Source of the DNA: an uncultured Reyranella sp.
GTDB lineage: Bacteria > Pseudomonadota > Alphaproteobacteria > Reyranellales > Reyranellaceae
Direction: 5' to 3'
DNA length: 64,000 nt
Assembly (NCBI RefSeq): GCF_945957355.1
Contig: NZ_CAMFKM010000003.1
Coordinates: 1-64,000, forward strand
Part shown: in pieces, positions 38,952-45,996 of the stretch
Numbering within the stretch: the first letter of the stretch is position 1
Layout: each line of letters starts with the position of its first letter
Translations under genes and position numbers: made by a program
The notes under the pieces: generated by a model
What the model was told of the DNA's origin: nothing
Database searches by the model: none
The model's input: the letters and a program-made list of their open reading frames with translations, nothing else

Positions 38952-39830
38952 CTAGCGAGTAGCTTCTGAAACCTTGTCCAAACCTGCTTGTTTCTGTGAA
39001 CCGACCGGAATCCGGTACATCAGGATCGTGATCAATCCATACGAGGGCCGATATCGAATCGGCCCACCTGTTCCGATCTTCGTGTTCCGGTGACGATTAG
39101 CAATCTCGGTCCAGTCGATACCCGGCGTGAGTCCAAGGAGACGACTCTTCATCGTCTGGAATGGTTGGAGGTTCGCCGGTCGCAGTGCCTTGGGTCGACC
39201 AGTAGAGACCTTGATCGGCTTTACCTTCTTGGGCCGTGGCTGTCCTACTGGACGAACACGAGGGCGACCTACAGGACGCCGAGGGTAATCGTACTTGGGT
39301 GGAGGAGGTGGTCGTTTGGGCGTGACCTTCGCCTTACGCTTGGGTGACACCCATCCATGAGCGGCACGAACACTGTTTACGTGCGAACGGGAACATCCTA
39401 GCTCACGCGCCGTCACCGAAGCGAACTCACGCGATCTCAGAATCGCATTCCTCAGACATCGCCTAGCTTGCTCACGCTGAAGCTTGGCACGACGGCGTAG
39501 ACGTTTCTCGCTGGCGTGATCTTCCTTCGTTCGACGACGCTTCCGAATCGGAGCGGTGAGTCCAGATGTGATGTCGCGATTAAGCTTGCCGGATCGAATC
39601 CTCGACACAATCGAACTGCACATGCCGGTGCGCTTCGTGATCTCGCTAGCCTTCTCCGTCGAGGTATAGACCTCGCGAATCTGATCCGGCGTGTGTCGAT
39701 ACGTCCTTCCACGCTTTGCCTCGCGAACCAGTTCAGCGCTCACTCCGTATCGTTTCGCGATGTGCCTCGCTTCGCCTTTCGTATTCCTGATCGCTGCTAG
39801 GACGAGTGGATGAACAGAGGTGGATTCCAT
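38952..39830 (-). CDS. DNA-binding protein with HTH-like repeats and AT-hook-like motifs
   Basis: The 292-residue basic protein contains three helix-turn-helix-like segments: ARHIAKRYGVSAELVREA at 21-38, ASEITKRTGMCSSIVSRI at 61-78 and ASVTARELGCSRSHVNSV at 137-154. A Pro/Arg/Lys-rich middle has GRP cores as in AT hooks (PVGRPRVRP at 186-194, STGRPKALRP at 209-218). A fourth short segment (IDWTEIANRHRNT) follows. Its start faces the repeat and dyad region at 39.9-40.2 kb, an obvious candidate target. The family was not recognised. Confidence 0.65.
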   Translation of the reverse strand: MESTSVHPLVLAAIRNTKGEARHIAKRYGVSAELVREAKRGRTYRHTPDQIREVYTSTEKASEITKRTGMCSSIVSRIRSGKLNRDITSGLTAPIRKRRRTKEDHASEKRLRRRAKLQREQARRCLRNAILRSREFASVTARELGCSRSHVNSVRAAHGWVSPKRKAKVTPKRPPPPPKYDYPRRPVGRPRVRPVGQPRPKKVKPIKVSTGRPKALRPANLQPFQTMKSRLLGLTPGIDWTEIANRHRNTKIGTGGPIRYRPSYGLITILMYRIPVGSQKQAGLDKVSEATR

Positions 39831-39906
39831 TCCGATATTTGTCGAGTCGCTGATTCGTATCGATCAGGATCGCATCGCTCGACTTCGTCTCGCTCGCGTA
39901 TACAAA

Positions 39907-40040
39907 TCCGGAGGATGAACCATCCTCTACCCATCCTCACACTGTACAGAGACACAGGTTTCTTTTTCTTAGATTCTAAAGAATAGAAAGGAAACCCATG
40001 TGTAGTGTAAGTGTAGTGTGAGGATGATTCATCCTCCGGA
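39907..40040. repeat. Large imperfect dyad with 21-bp inverted repeats
   Basis: Arms at 39907-39927 and 40020-40040 are inverted repeats with 20 of 21 bases matching. Each arm holds its own smaller palindrome around GAGGATGA...CATCCTC. A second pairing, 39932-39943 with 40015-40026, is a perfect 12-bp inverted repeat. The centre (about 39959-39995) is very AT-rich with a TTAGATTCTAA core. This looks like an origin, a resolution site or a complex operator rather than a terminator. Confidence 0.7.
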
Positions 40041-40067
40041 CGATGGAACGATCCTCCAGAAGTAGGA

Positions 40068-40235
40068 GCGATCTGTATACAACGCGAAACCTGATCGATT
40101 TGTATACGACTCAAAGTCCAAGCGATTTGTATACAACGAAGGTACGGATCGAAACGTATACAACTCGCATACGAAACGAATGACCTAGCGATCTGTATAC
40201 ATCGAAAAGAAGAACGATCATCGATTCGTATGCAA
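40068..40235. repeat. Iteron-like array of GTATAC-centred repeats
   Basis: The 16-base unit GCGATYTGTATACAAC recurs. Its GTATAC cores start at 40075, 40102, 40129 and 40156, exactly 27 bases apart each time. A further good copy has its core at 40195, a degenerate GTATGC at 40228, and one outlying core at 39898 beyond the dyad. The extended core TTGTATACAA is itself a palindrome. Regular spacing of this type is seen in plasmid iterons and cooperative operators. Which one this is cannot be told from sequence. Confidence 0.75.
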
Positions 40236-40348
40236 CGCGGGCCCAGTTGAAACGGACGGATTTCCGAAACACTTACCTAAATAGGAATACGCGCCGCCTG
40301 CAAACGATGCGATCACGAACTCAACAGCCGAGACACCTCGGCACCTTG

Positions 40349-40399
40349 AAGGACTCGATTCCAAAAGCTTGCAGGCGGTGGAATCGAGTCCTTTTTGTT
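40349..40399 (+). terminator. Strong rho-independent terminator ahead of the small-gene operon
   Basis: A perfect 15-bp stem (40349-40363 with 40379-40393) closes a 15-base loop and is followed by a T-rich tract. It sits just 13 bases before the ATG at 40412, so RNA starting in the repeat region would end here unless read-through occurs. Loop bases 40369-40378 are perfectly complementary to 40294-40303 upstream. Confidence 0.8.
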
Positions 40400-40411
40400 T
40401 TGGAGTCCGTG

Positions 40412-41215
40412 ATGAAAAAGAAGGTAGTGAAGAAGCGCAACGAGGCTGAGGTGGTCGCGATCATGAGCAAGTGGTCGGAACCGCAAGGCATCTTGAAGGC
40501 ATGGATGCAGATCAGCCCGAAGGTTCAATATGAGAACTCATTCGTTCGGATGACCATCAACTCTGTGTTGTCTGGTCGCGATCCTCGACTCGATGCGCTC
40601 TTGGGATTCCTCAAGGCCTGCGAGGCCGAGAACATTCCGGTGAAGGTCGAACCGAAGAACGGCAAGGCCCGCCCGTTCGTAGTCGAAGACAATGGCAGCG
40701 CGTATACGCCGAAGGCCAAAGAGTCCCCGATTCGCAAGCGACCGCTCGAAACCGATAAAGCATTCTTCGCTCGGTGGGACCTTCATCGTCAGGCTATCGC
40801 GTCGTCCATCGTCCATGAACTTCTGGAGGAGAATGGCACGTCAATGGACGACATTCGGAGGCTCGCTAAGGAGTCGTATGAAGAGGTCATGAAGCAGCGT
40901 GACCTAAGCCTCTGGGAAGTGTGGGCCACGACATTGGCCGAGACGGTGATTCCCAAGGAAAAGCTGCACGATCTGCTGACCGGCAATGAACCCGAGCCTG
41001 TGGCACCACCAGCCCCGATGAACCATGTGGACTCCGTCACGATCACACGAGCCGACTTCGATACGCTCATGGGCGAACTCCGATGCCTTCATGCGAAGGT
41101 CGATGCTCTGACGCCGAAGCCGGTTCAACGAACCGCAGAGATCATTCCGTTCCGTCCGAAGACCGGTCCGACATTCGAGTTCCCGAACTTTCACAACATG
41201 AGGGCAAGTGCATGA
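40412..41215 (+). CDS. Hypothetical island protein, 267 residues
   Basis: The product starts at ATG 40412 (MKKKVVKKRNEAEVVAIMSK) with TGGAGTCCGTG upstream. The body is mixed helical and charged with EVMKQRDLSLWEVWATTLAE, and the C-terminal third is likely a coiled coil (DFDTLMGELRCLHAKVDALT). No known domain was recognised. It begins an operon of four genes joined by ATGA overlaps, downstream of the iteron array and terminator. Confidence 0.65.
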   Translation: MKKKVVKKRNEAEVVAIMSKWSEPQGILKAWMQISPKVQYENSFVRMTINSVLSGRDPRLDALLGFLKACEAENIPVKVEPKNGKARPFVVEDNGSAYTPKAKESPIRKRPLETDKAFFARWDLHRQAIASSIVHELLEENGTSMDDIRRLAKESYEEVMKQRDLSLWEVWATTLAETVIPKEKLHDLLTGNEPEPVAPPAPMNHVDSVTITRADFDTLMGELRCLHAKVDALTPKPVQRTAEIIPFRPKTGPTFEFPNFHNMRASA

Positions 41216-41460
41216 GTATGAAGATGGACGATCTGGAATCGCGAGTGAAATCGCTGGAGGCTACTGTTCAGTGTCTGCTTGAGGGGATGAACCTCATGCA
41301 CGACTACAGGCATGAACAGCAAAAGAATGCACGGCTCAATAAGATGTTCGAGCTATCGGCGTGGCGCTTGCGAGTCGCTGATCTAGAAAGGGAGGTGCAG
41401 CTTCTTGCGGATTTGGAGGCGGTACGGTTTGAACTGCCAAAAGAGGAGAGCGCTGCATGA
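41212..41460 (+). CDS. Small coiled-coil protein
   Basis: The 82-residue product starts at ATG 41212, overlapping the previous stop by four bases. It is almost fully helical with heptad-like spacing (MDDLESRVKSLEATVQCLLEG near the start, RVADLEREVQLLADLEAV near the end). The function is unknown. Its stop overlaps the next start in the same way. Confidence 0.65.
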   Translation: MSMKMDDLESRVKSLEATVQCLLEGMNLMHDYRHEQQKNARLNKMFELSAWRLRVADLEREVQLLADLEAVRFELPKEESAA

Positions 41461-41606
41461 CGTATACAAATGAAGTCTCCGCACAGGATCGCATCGCCGC
41501 CATGCACGAACGGTTGAAGCGGATCGAGATCATGCTTGAACTTCTTATGGACGAGGGGCGACTCCTCAAAGAGAGCATTCTCGAACTGGAGGCGGAACAG
41601 TCATGA
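41457..41606 (+). CDS. Very small helical protein, 49 residues
   Basis: ATG 41457 to TGA 41606 encodes 49 residues with ATGA overlaps at both ends. The sequence (DRIAAMHERLKRIEIMLELL, then ILELEAEQS) predicts a single amphipathic helix, much like its upstream neighbour. The double overlap strongly suggests that it is translated. The function is unknown. The frame begins with a GTATAC core at codons 2-4. Confidence 0.6.
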   Translation: MTYTNEVSAQDRIAAMHERLKRIEIMLELLMDEGRLLKESILELEAEQS

Positions 41607-42106
41607 TCTACTCAGACTCTCCAGTGTGGGAGCCAATCCAGTATCGCCACATCGTCGTCAACGTTGATGGCGATCACGGCGTGATGATTCCGAAAGAGGA
41701 TTGTATCCACGTGGGCCTTCCACCAGAGGGCTATCAGGGCTTGCTAGGGTGGTTCAGGGATCGCGATGTATACGCGCAGATCACCGGTCCACACTTCAGC
41801 CGATTCCAACGATGGAGCGAACAACGCCATGAGTTCGATCAGTGGGTGGTCGGTCATGACTTCGTCGTGAGCTACGATCTGCGTATACATCGGCCCGTTG
41901 ATCAGATTCGGTATGGGGAAGCCATCTGCGAATACGCCTGTAAGGAAGTCTGGCACCGTCGCTATTCGGTGAACATGTATGACGTGCGCAAAGGGCTGAT
42001 CGATTTCGTCGAAGAACATGAACTCGAATATGTGTCGGCATTCTGCGGCGGATTGCCGGGATCGCATCTAACCGTTGAAGTACCGGAACTTCCGGTCTGG
42101 CACTGA
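41603..42106 (+). CDS. Hypothetical island protein, 167 residues
   Basis: The product begins MIYSDSPVWEPIQYRHIVVN at ATG 41603, overlapping the upstream stop. It is rich in aromatic residues and His and has no membrane segment or known motif. It ends the rightward operon, and the next gene is convergent after 16 bases. The function is unknown. Confidence 0.65.
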   Translation: MIYSDSPVWEPIQYRHIVVNVDGDHGVMIPKEDCIHVGLPPEGYQGLLGWFRDRDVYAQITGPHFSRFQRWSEQRHEFDQWVVGHDFVVSYDLRIHRPVDQIRYGEAICEYACKEVWHRRYSVNMYDVRKGLIDFVEEHELEYVSAFCGGLPGSHLTVEVPELPVWH

Positions 42107-42122
42107 TCGGCAGCGCTTGCTA

Positions 42123-42281
42123 TCAGCCCAGCAGATAGTAGAGCACAGAGAGTCCGAGAAAGACGAACAGCAGCAAGCCGGGCAGGTAGTCGTTGAGCCA
42201 GTCAAAGACAACACCGCCTAGTTCGTCGAGACCCTTCAGCCCGACCTTGATCTTGGCCCATGCTTCGCGCCGACGAGACAT
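42123..42281 (-). CDS. Small single-pass membrane protein
   Basis: The 52-residue frame (start CAT at 42279-42281) encodes MSRRREAWAKIKVGLKG, then a hydrophobic segment YLPGLLLFVFLGLSVLYYLL at the C-terminus. It lies four bases after the stop of the 260-residue membrane protein and is the last gene of the leftward late run. It might be a holin-like or tail-end phage protein. That is a guess. Confidence 0.55.
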   Translation of the reverse strand: MSRRREAWAKIKVGLKGLDELGGVVFDWLNDYLPGLLLFVFLGLSVLYYLLG

Positions 42282-42285
42282 GATG

Positions 42286-43068
42286 TCAGCCTATCGGGTC
42301 CGGGTATTGGTTCTGAGCAACATAGACGACGAACTCATGGCCCAGTTCAGTAACGCCAGCCATCGGCACACCGCTCTGAGCGGGCATCGCTTGTCCCAAA
42401 CCAGTCTCGACGAGGAACTGGGTCCATTGTTCGAACGTCCGATTCTTGTGAATCTCCGGAAAGTGCGCCTTTGCGGAATTGAATATTGCCTCAACATCCT
42501 TCAGTGGGATGCCCGTCGTTGGGTAACTGTCCGCAAGACGCAACGCAGATAGCTGGCTTCCGAAGATAATGCGGTAGGTCTTCTCGAAGGCGAACTGCAT
42601 TTGCACAGCTGCCTGCGCCTGAACAAGTGCCGCGACCTGATCCTCGGGACTTAGGTCCTTCAGGCGAGCGTCAGCGCGGATACTCTCCTCGACCTTCTTC
42701 TGAACTGGCGTACTCGGCGGCAAGACGATCCTTGCTTCGCCCGTACCAAATGCGGATGGTTTGGCAGGTACGTTCGGCCCAGTCGCTGCTGTTGCGGGAC
42801 TATAGTGCGCCCGCATACCAATGGTCGGCTCCTTTTTGGTCAGGCCCTTGAGATCATTCCCCAGAGCTTTTCGGACTTCGTCGGTTTGTTGCGGTGGGGA
42901 TTCGAACTCTTGGCCGAATATTTTGCCGCCCTTGATCCGGTTGATCAGGGCTTTGATTTCCGCCCGGAAGCAGAAGAACAGTATCCAAACGACAACCGGC
43001 CACACAGCTAGGCCCGCGAACGTGAAGACATGCGGCACGAACAGTTCGAGCAGTTCCCGTGTAGTCAT
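42286..43068 (-). CDS. Hypothetical phage membrane-associated protein, 260 residues
   Basis: The product has an N-terminal membrane segment (FVPHVFTFAGLAVWPVVVWI, residues about 10-35) followed by a basic stretch and a soluble helical body (QAQAAVQMQFAFEKTYRIIF). No family was recognised. It sits in the leftward run downstream of the large internal-virion-like proteins and could belong to the phage late module. Confidence 0.65.
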   Translation of the reverse strand: MTTRELLELFVPHVFTFAGLAVWPVVVWILFFCFRAEIKALINRIKGGKIFGQEFESPPQQTDEVRKALGNDLKGLTKKEPTIGMRAHYSPATAATGPNVPAKPSAFGTGEARIVLPPSTPVQKKVEESIRADARLKDLSPEDQVAALVQAQAAVQMQFAFEKTYRIIFGSQLSALRLADSYPTTGIPLKDVEAIFNSAKAHFPEIHKNRTFEQWTQFLVETGLGQAMPAQSGVPMAGVTELGHEFVVYVAQNQYPDPIG

Positions 43069-43122
43069 GAGTCCTCTCCCCGCGCGACTATCGCACAGGA
43101 GGGGCCGGACCGGGAGAGGCGA

Positions 43123-43398
43123 TTAGGGGAGGAAGCGGACCTGCACCGTCAATGGTGCAGCCGGTCGACCAATCTCGTAGTCGAGTCCCATAGCACTCGC
43201 GGGTGCGGGTTTGATCAGTGAGAAGATCGAATCAATCAAATGCATACAACGGTCACCGCACTGCATATCGATGTCGATGACGCCCGCGAACTCCAGCGTG
43301 AAGATCACCATCAGCCAGAATGCGAAGCCGAATATCAACGTAGCGAGAATCCTCGTGAGCGTGACGGCATCGATCAGGCTTTTGATTCGATCCCACAC
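43123..43398 (-). CDS. Small membrane protein, phage late module
   Basis: GTG 43398 gives 91 residues with GAGGAA at a suitable distance upstream and the previous stop immediately before it. A longer frame from 43491 exists but would overlap the upstream gene by 90 bases. One hydrophobic segment (ILATLIFGFAFWLMVIFTLE) is followed by a short Cys-containing loop (DMQCGDRCMHLID). The function is unknown. Confidence 0.55.
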   Translation of the reverse strand: MWDRIKSLIDAVTLTRILATLIFGFAFWLMVIFTLEFAGVIDIDMQCGDRCMHLIDSIFSLIKPAPASAMGLDYEIGRPAAPLTVQVRFLP

Positions 43399-43399
43399 C

Positions 43400-43636
43400 T
43401 CACGATTCCTCAACGTCCAGCGGAGCCGGAAAGGCAGGATCAGCCGAATCCAACTGGGGCAACGATCCCAACAGGGACCAATGCGGCTCATGGGCGGGAT
43501 CGCTCAGGACCTCCAGTCCAAGGATGTGCGCGGAACCAGTACGCTCGATAGGGTTCAGCGCAGCGGCCGGATTCGATTCAGACGGACCACGCACCAAGTC
43601 GGCCTGAGCCGACGTAAAGATAATGAACATCGCCAT
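43400..43636 (-). CDS. Small protein with N-terminal hydrophobic segment
   Basis: ATG 43636 overlaps the stop of the 785-residue gene by ATGA and gives 78 residues starting MAMFIIFTSAQADLVRGPSE, possibly a short signal sequence. The rest is Pro/Ser/Asp-rich. The tight overlap with both neighbours supports translation. An upstream in-frame ATG at 43666 is less likely. Confidence 0.5.
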   Translation of the reverse strand: MAMFIIFTSAQADLVRGPSESNPAAALNPIERTGSAHILGLEVLSDPAHEPHWSLLGSLPQLDSADPAFPAPLDVEES

Positions 43637-45993
43637 CAGACCTGCGCTCCCACCGCCGTTGCCCATGCTTGGACGTTGTTGTAGCGGGCGAGGCGCTGGG
43701 TAGCGTCAAGGGCCGCGCCCCACGCGACGTATCCGACAGAGGCAGCGCGGGGCTGCGACAGGACGCCAGAGGCGTTGGTGCCGCCGACGTAGAAACTGTG
43801 CGACGGCAGCGATGCGCCGAGTGCCGTGTGCGGCGCGGTCTGCACGAGGTCGACACCGTTCTTGGCACCATAGACATCGTTCACGGTAGCGCCGTTGCGG
43901 CCGAACTGGGTTAGTCCTGCGCTTGTCAGGGGACTGAGCGTGTAGACCGCGCCGACACCGGAAACGTCGCGACCAACCTCAGTACCGACACCTCGATTGA
44001 GGTCGCGATTGATCTGCTTCTGCATGAACGCGACCGGGAATGCCTTGAACTGCATGATGAATCGCATGAGTTCGCCGGTCAGCGTACCCGGAGGCAGGCC
44101 GCCAGTGATCACGGACCGGGTCATCGCGCCGGGATCGGTGATGGATTCGCGAGTCTGATCGATGAAGTAGGTGCGCCACGTCTGTTCGAAGTCATCCCGG
44201 TAGCGGGCGATCTCCGCAGGGGTAGCGTCGGGCTTGCCCATCATCGCCATGATCGTATCGTCGGCTTCGTATCGAATCGCATCCGACACGGTCATGTGCC
44301 GTCCGTTCTGTTCCACAGTATGGGCGCGAGCGTAATCCCAATGGGCTTCGGTGATCCCATAGCGACCAAGCGTTAGCTTCAGCCGGTCGGGAAGATCGGC
44401 GAGGGTGGTATCCTTGTAGAAGCCCAGTGTCGCAGACAGGTCGCGTGTGGTCTGAGCCGACATGACATCGGTCCACCAGCGTTGCCCGTTTACGATCTGG
44501 CTCCAGCGAACCCACTTCGCCATGCGTCCGGTAAACTGGTCGCCTGCGCTGACCCGGGCGGCGATGTCACCGATCACGCCATCACCGAATGCACCAATGC
44601 GGTGTAGGAGTTCGCGTTGCTCCAAGTCAGGGCGACCACGAACAAGGGCAGCGATTGACTGGGCGTGTGTCTCGAACGGATTCAGCCCGTTCCATTGAAG
44701 CGTACCAGCCCGGGAGAAGATGTCACCGAACTGGGATAGGACACCGTTCACGAGTTTCGTGATTGTCATGTATCCACGGGTATTGCGACCGAACGAGGCG
44801 AGTCCCGCATGCGCGGTGATGTTGGCGCTTCCATCAATCTGATCGAATCCAGACATGATCAGCTTACCGGACATGCTCTTACCGCTGAGAGTCATGACCT
44901 GATCCTGATCACCGCGAGCGAAGGCACGACCGATCAGTTGCTGGCGATCCGCTTCGAATGCAGCACGGGGATTCGGTCCCCAAATCTTCATCAGTCCTAC
45001 ATCGCGGCCGACATTCTTCAGGTGCTGACTGATCGTCTCGAACAGCGAGCCATTGCCGTATCGCTCATGATACTCGAACCACGCCTCAGCCGATTTGAAG
45101 TGCAGGGATCGTTCCTGCGACGCACGCTTGGCGATGTTCTGGGTTCCACCTGTGAATCCACCAAGCCAATCGGATTCGCCAGCCTTGAGGTGTACGCCGG
45201 TCGAGAGTGCGTTCCATTCGTTGGTGAACCATTCGGCACGCGCAGCCGGTGTTGCCTCGACATCATCGAATGTCCGTTCGTCCAGTCGATCAGCAATGAA
45301 CTGCTTCCATGCATTGAAGTCTTCCGGCTTGCCCTTGCCTCGAACCTTCCCTGCATTGTGGGATTGCGGAGCGATGAACCCGGATACTTGTCGCGTGTAT
45401 GCGCCCTGTGCATTCCGACGATTACGGGCGATGTCCATGTACTTGTTGATAATCTCAGCCATCTGAAGCGCCTTCGCGTTCCCGGTCGGGGCATCGGTGC
45501 CACCATTGAGGCGAGCCATTTCCTTTGCTACGGCCAAGTCCAGATCACGATCACCACGGCGAAGAAGCTGGTGCAGGCCAGCCCGTTCCAGTTCGATATC
45601 GAGGGGAGACAGGAGGCGATCCTGTTCCGCATAGATCAAGGCCTCGGCCGACTTGCCCCAACCAAAGGTCGGTCCTTCCTTGCCGATGGTCAGGGCCTGC
45701 AACGCACCGGCTTCATCCGTTGGGTTCGTGTCATAGAACGTGAACCGGTCCTTCTTGCGAAGCACTGCAATCTTGCGCTGGCGATCTGCGATCTTCGCGG
45801 CCAGCTTCTCCTCATCCTGAATCTTGGCGATGGCTTCTAGGATCGTACTGGGATCGTCGGCGAATGCCTTCTGTGCACGGCGAATCTCCGCGACCTTGGA
45901 CACGACCTGTTTCACCATGCCATCGATTTCGAGTTCGGAGAGTTCCGGTGCTGCAGACTTGATCGCAACCCGGCAGGTATCTGATACGGCCAT
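43636..45993 (-). CDS. Phage internal virion/ejection-type protein, 785 residues
   Basis: The large, mostly helical protein has an N-terminal coiled region and a C-terminal part containing LMRFIMQFKAFPVAFMQKQI, a motif I associate with the internal virion or ejection proteins of podoviruses. No lysozyme motif is evident. AAAGG precedes the start. The upstream gene ends three bases before. Family assignment is by resemblance only, but a large phage structural protein is very likely. Confidence 0.65.
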   Translation of the reverse strand: MAVSDTCRVAIKSAAPELSELEIDGMVKQVVSKVAEIRRAQKAFADDPSTILEAIAKIQDEEKLAAKIADRQRKIAVLRKKDRFTFYDTNPTDEAGALQALTIGKEGPTFGWGKSAEALIYAEQDRLLSPLDIELERAGLHQLLRRGDRDLDLAVAKEMARLNGGTDAPTGNAKALQMAEIINKYMDIARNRRNAQGAYTRQVSGFIAPQSHNAGKVRGKGKPEDFNAWKQFIADRLDERTFDDVEATPAARAEWFTNEWNALSTGVHLKAGESDWLGGFTGGTQNIAKRASQERSLHFKSAEAWFEYHERYGNGSLFETISQHLKNVGRDVGLMKIWGPNPRAAFEADRQQLIGRAFARGDQDQVMTLSGKSMSGKLIMSGFDQIDGSANITAHAGLASFGRNTRGYMTITKLVNGVLSQFGDIFSRAGTLQWNGLNPFETHAQSIAALVRGRPDLEQRELLHRIGAFGDGVIGDIAARVSAGDQFTGRMAKWVRWSQIVNGQRWWTDVMSAQTTRDLSATLGFYKDTTLADLPDRLKLTLGRYGITEAHWDYARAHTVEQNGRHMTVSDAIRYEADDTIMAMMGKPDATPAEIARYRDDFEQTWRTYFIDQTRESITDPGAMTRSVITGGLPPGTLTGELMRFIMQFKAFPVAFMQKQINRDLNRGVGTEVGRDVSGVGAVYTLSPLTSAGLTQFGRNGATVNDVYGAKNGVDLVQTAPHTALGASLPSHSFYVGGTNASGVLSQPRAASVGYVAWGAALDATQRLARYNNVQAWATAVGAQV

Positions 45994-45996
45994 CCT

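Noticed and set aside
39841..40240. A CRISPR array
   Set aside because: The 27-base period includes only a 16-base similar unit, has too few copies, and the intervening bases are too short to be spacers. No cas genes are present.
40247..40411. Upstream extension of the 267-residue island gene from a TTG at 40247
   Set aside because: It would read through the strong terminator hairpin and lacks a ribosome binding site. ATG 40412 has one.
44809..45840. A 343-codon + strand frame inside the 785-residue phage gene
   Set aside because: It is a shadow frame. The minus-strand product has motif content and operon context, while this one has neither.
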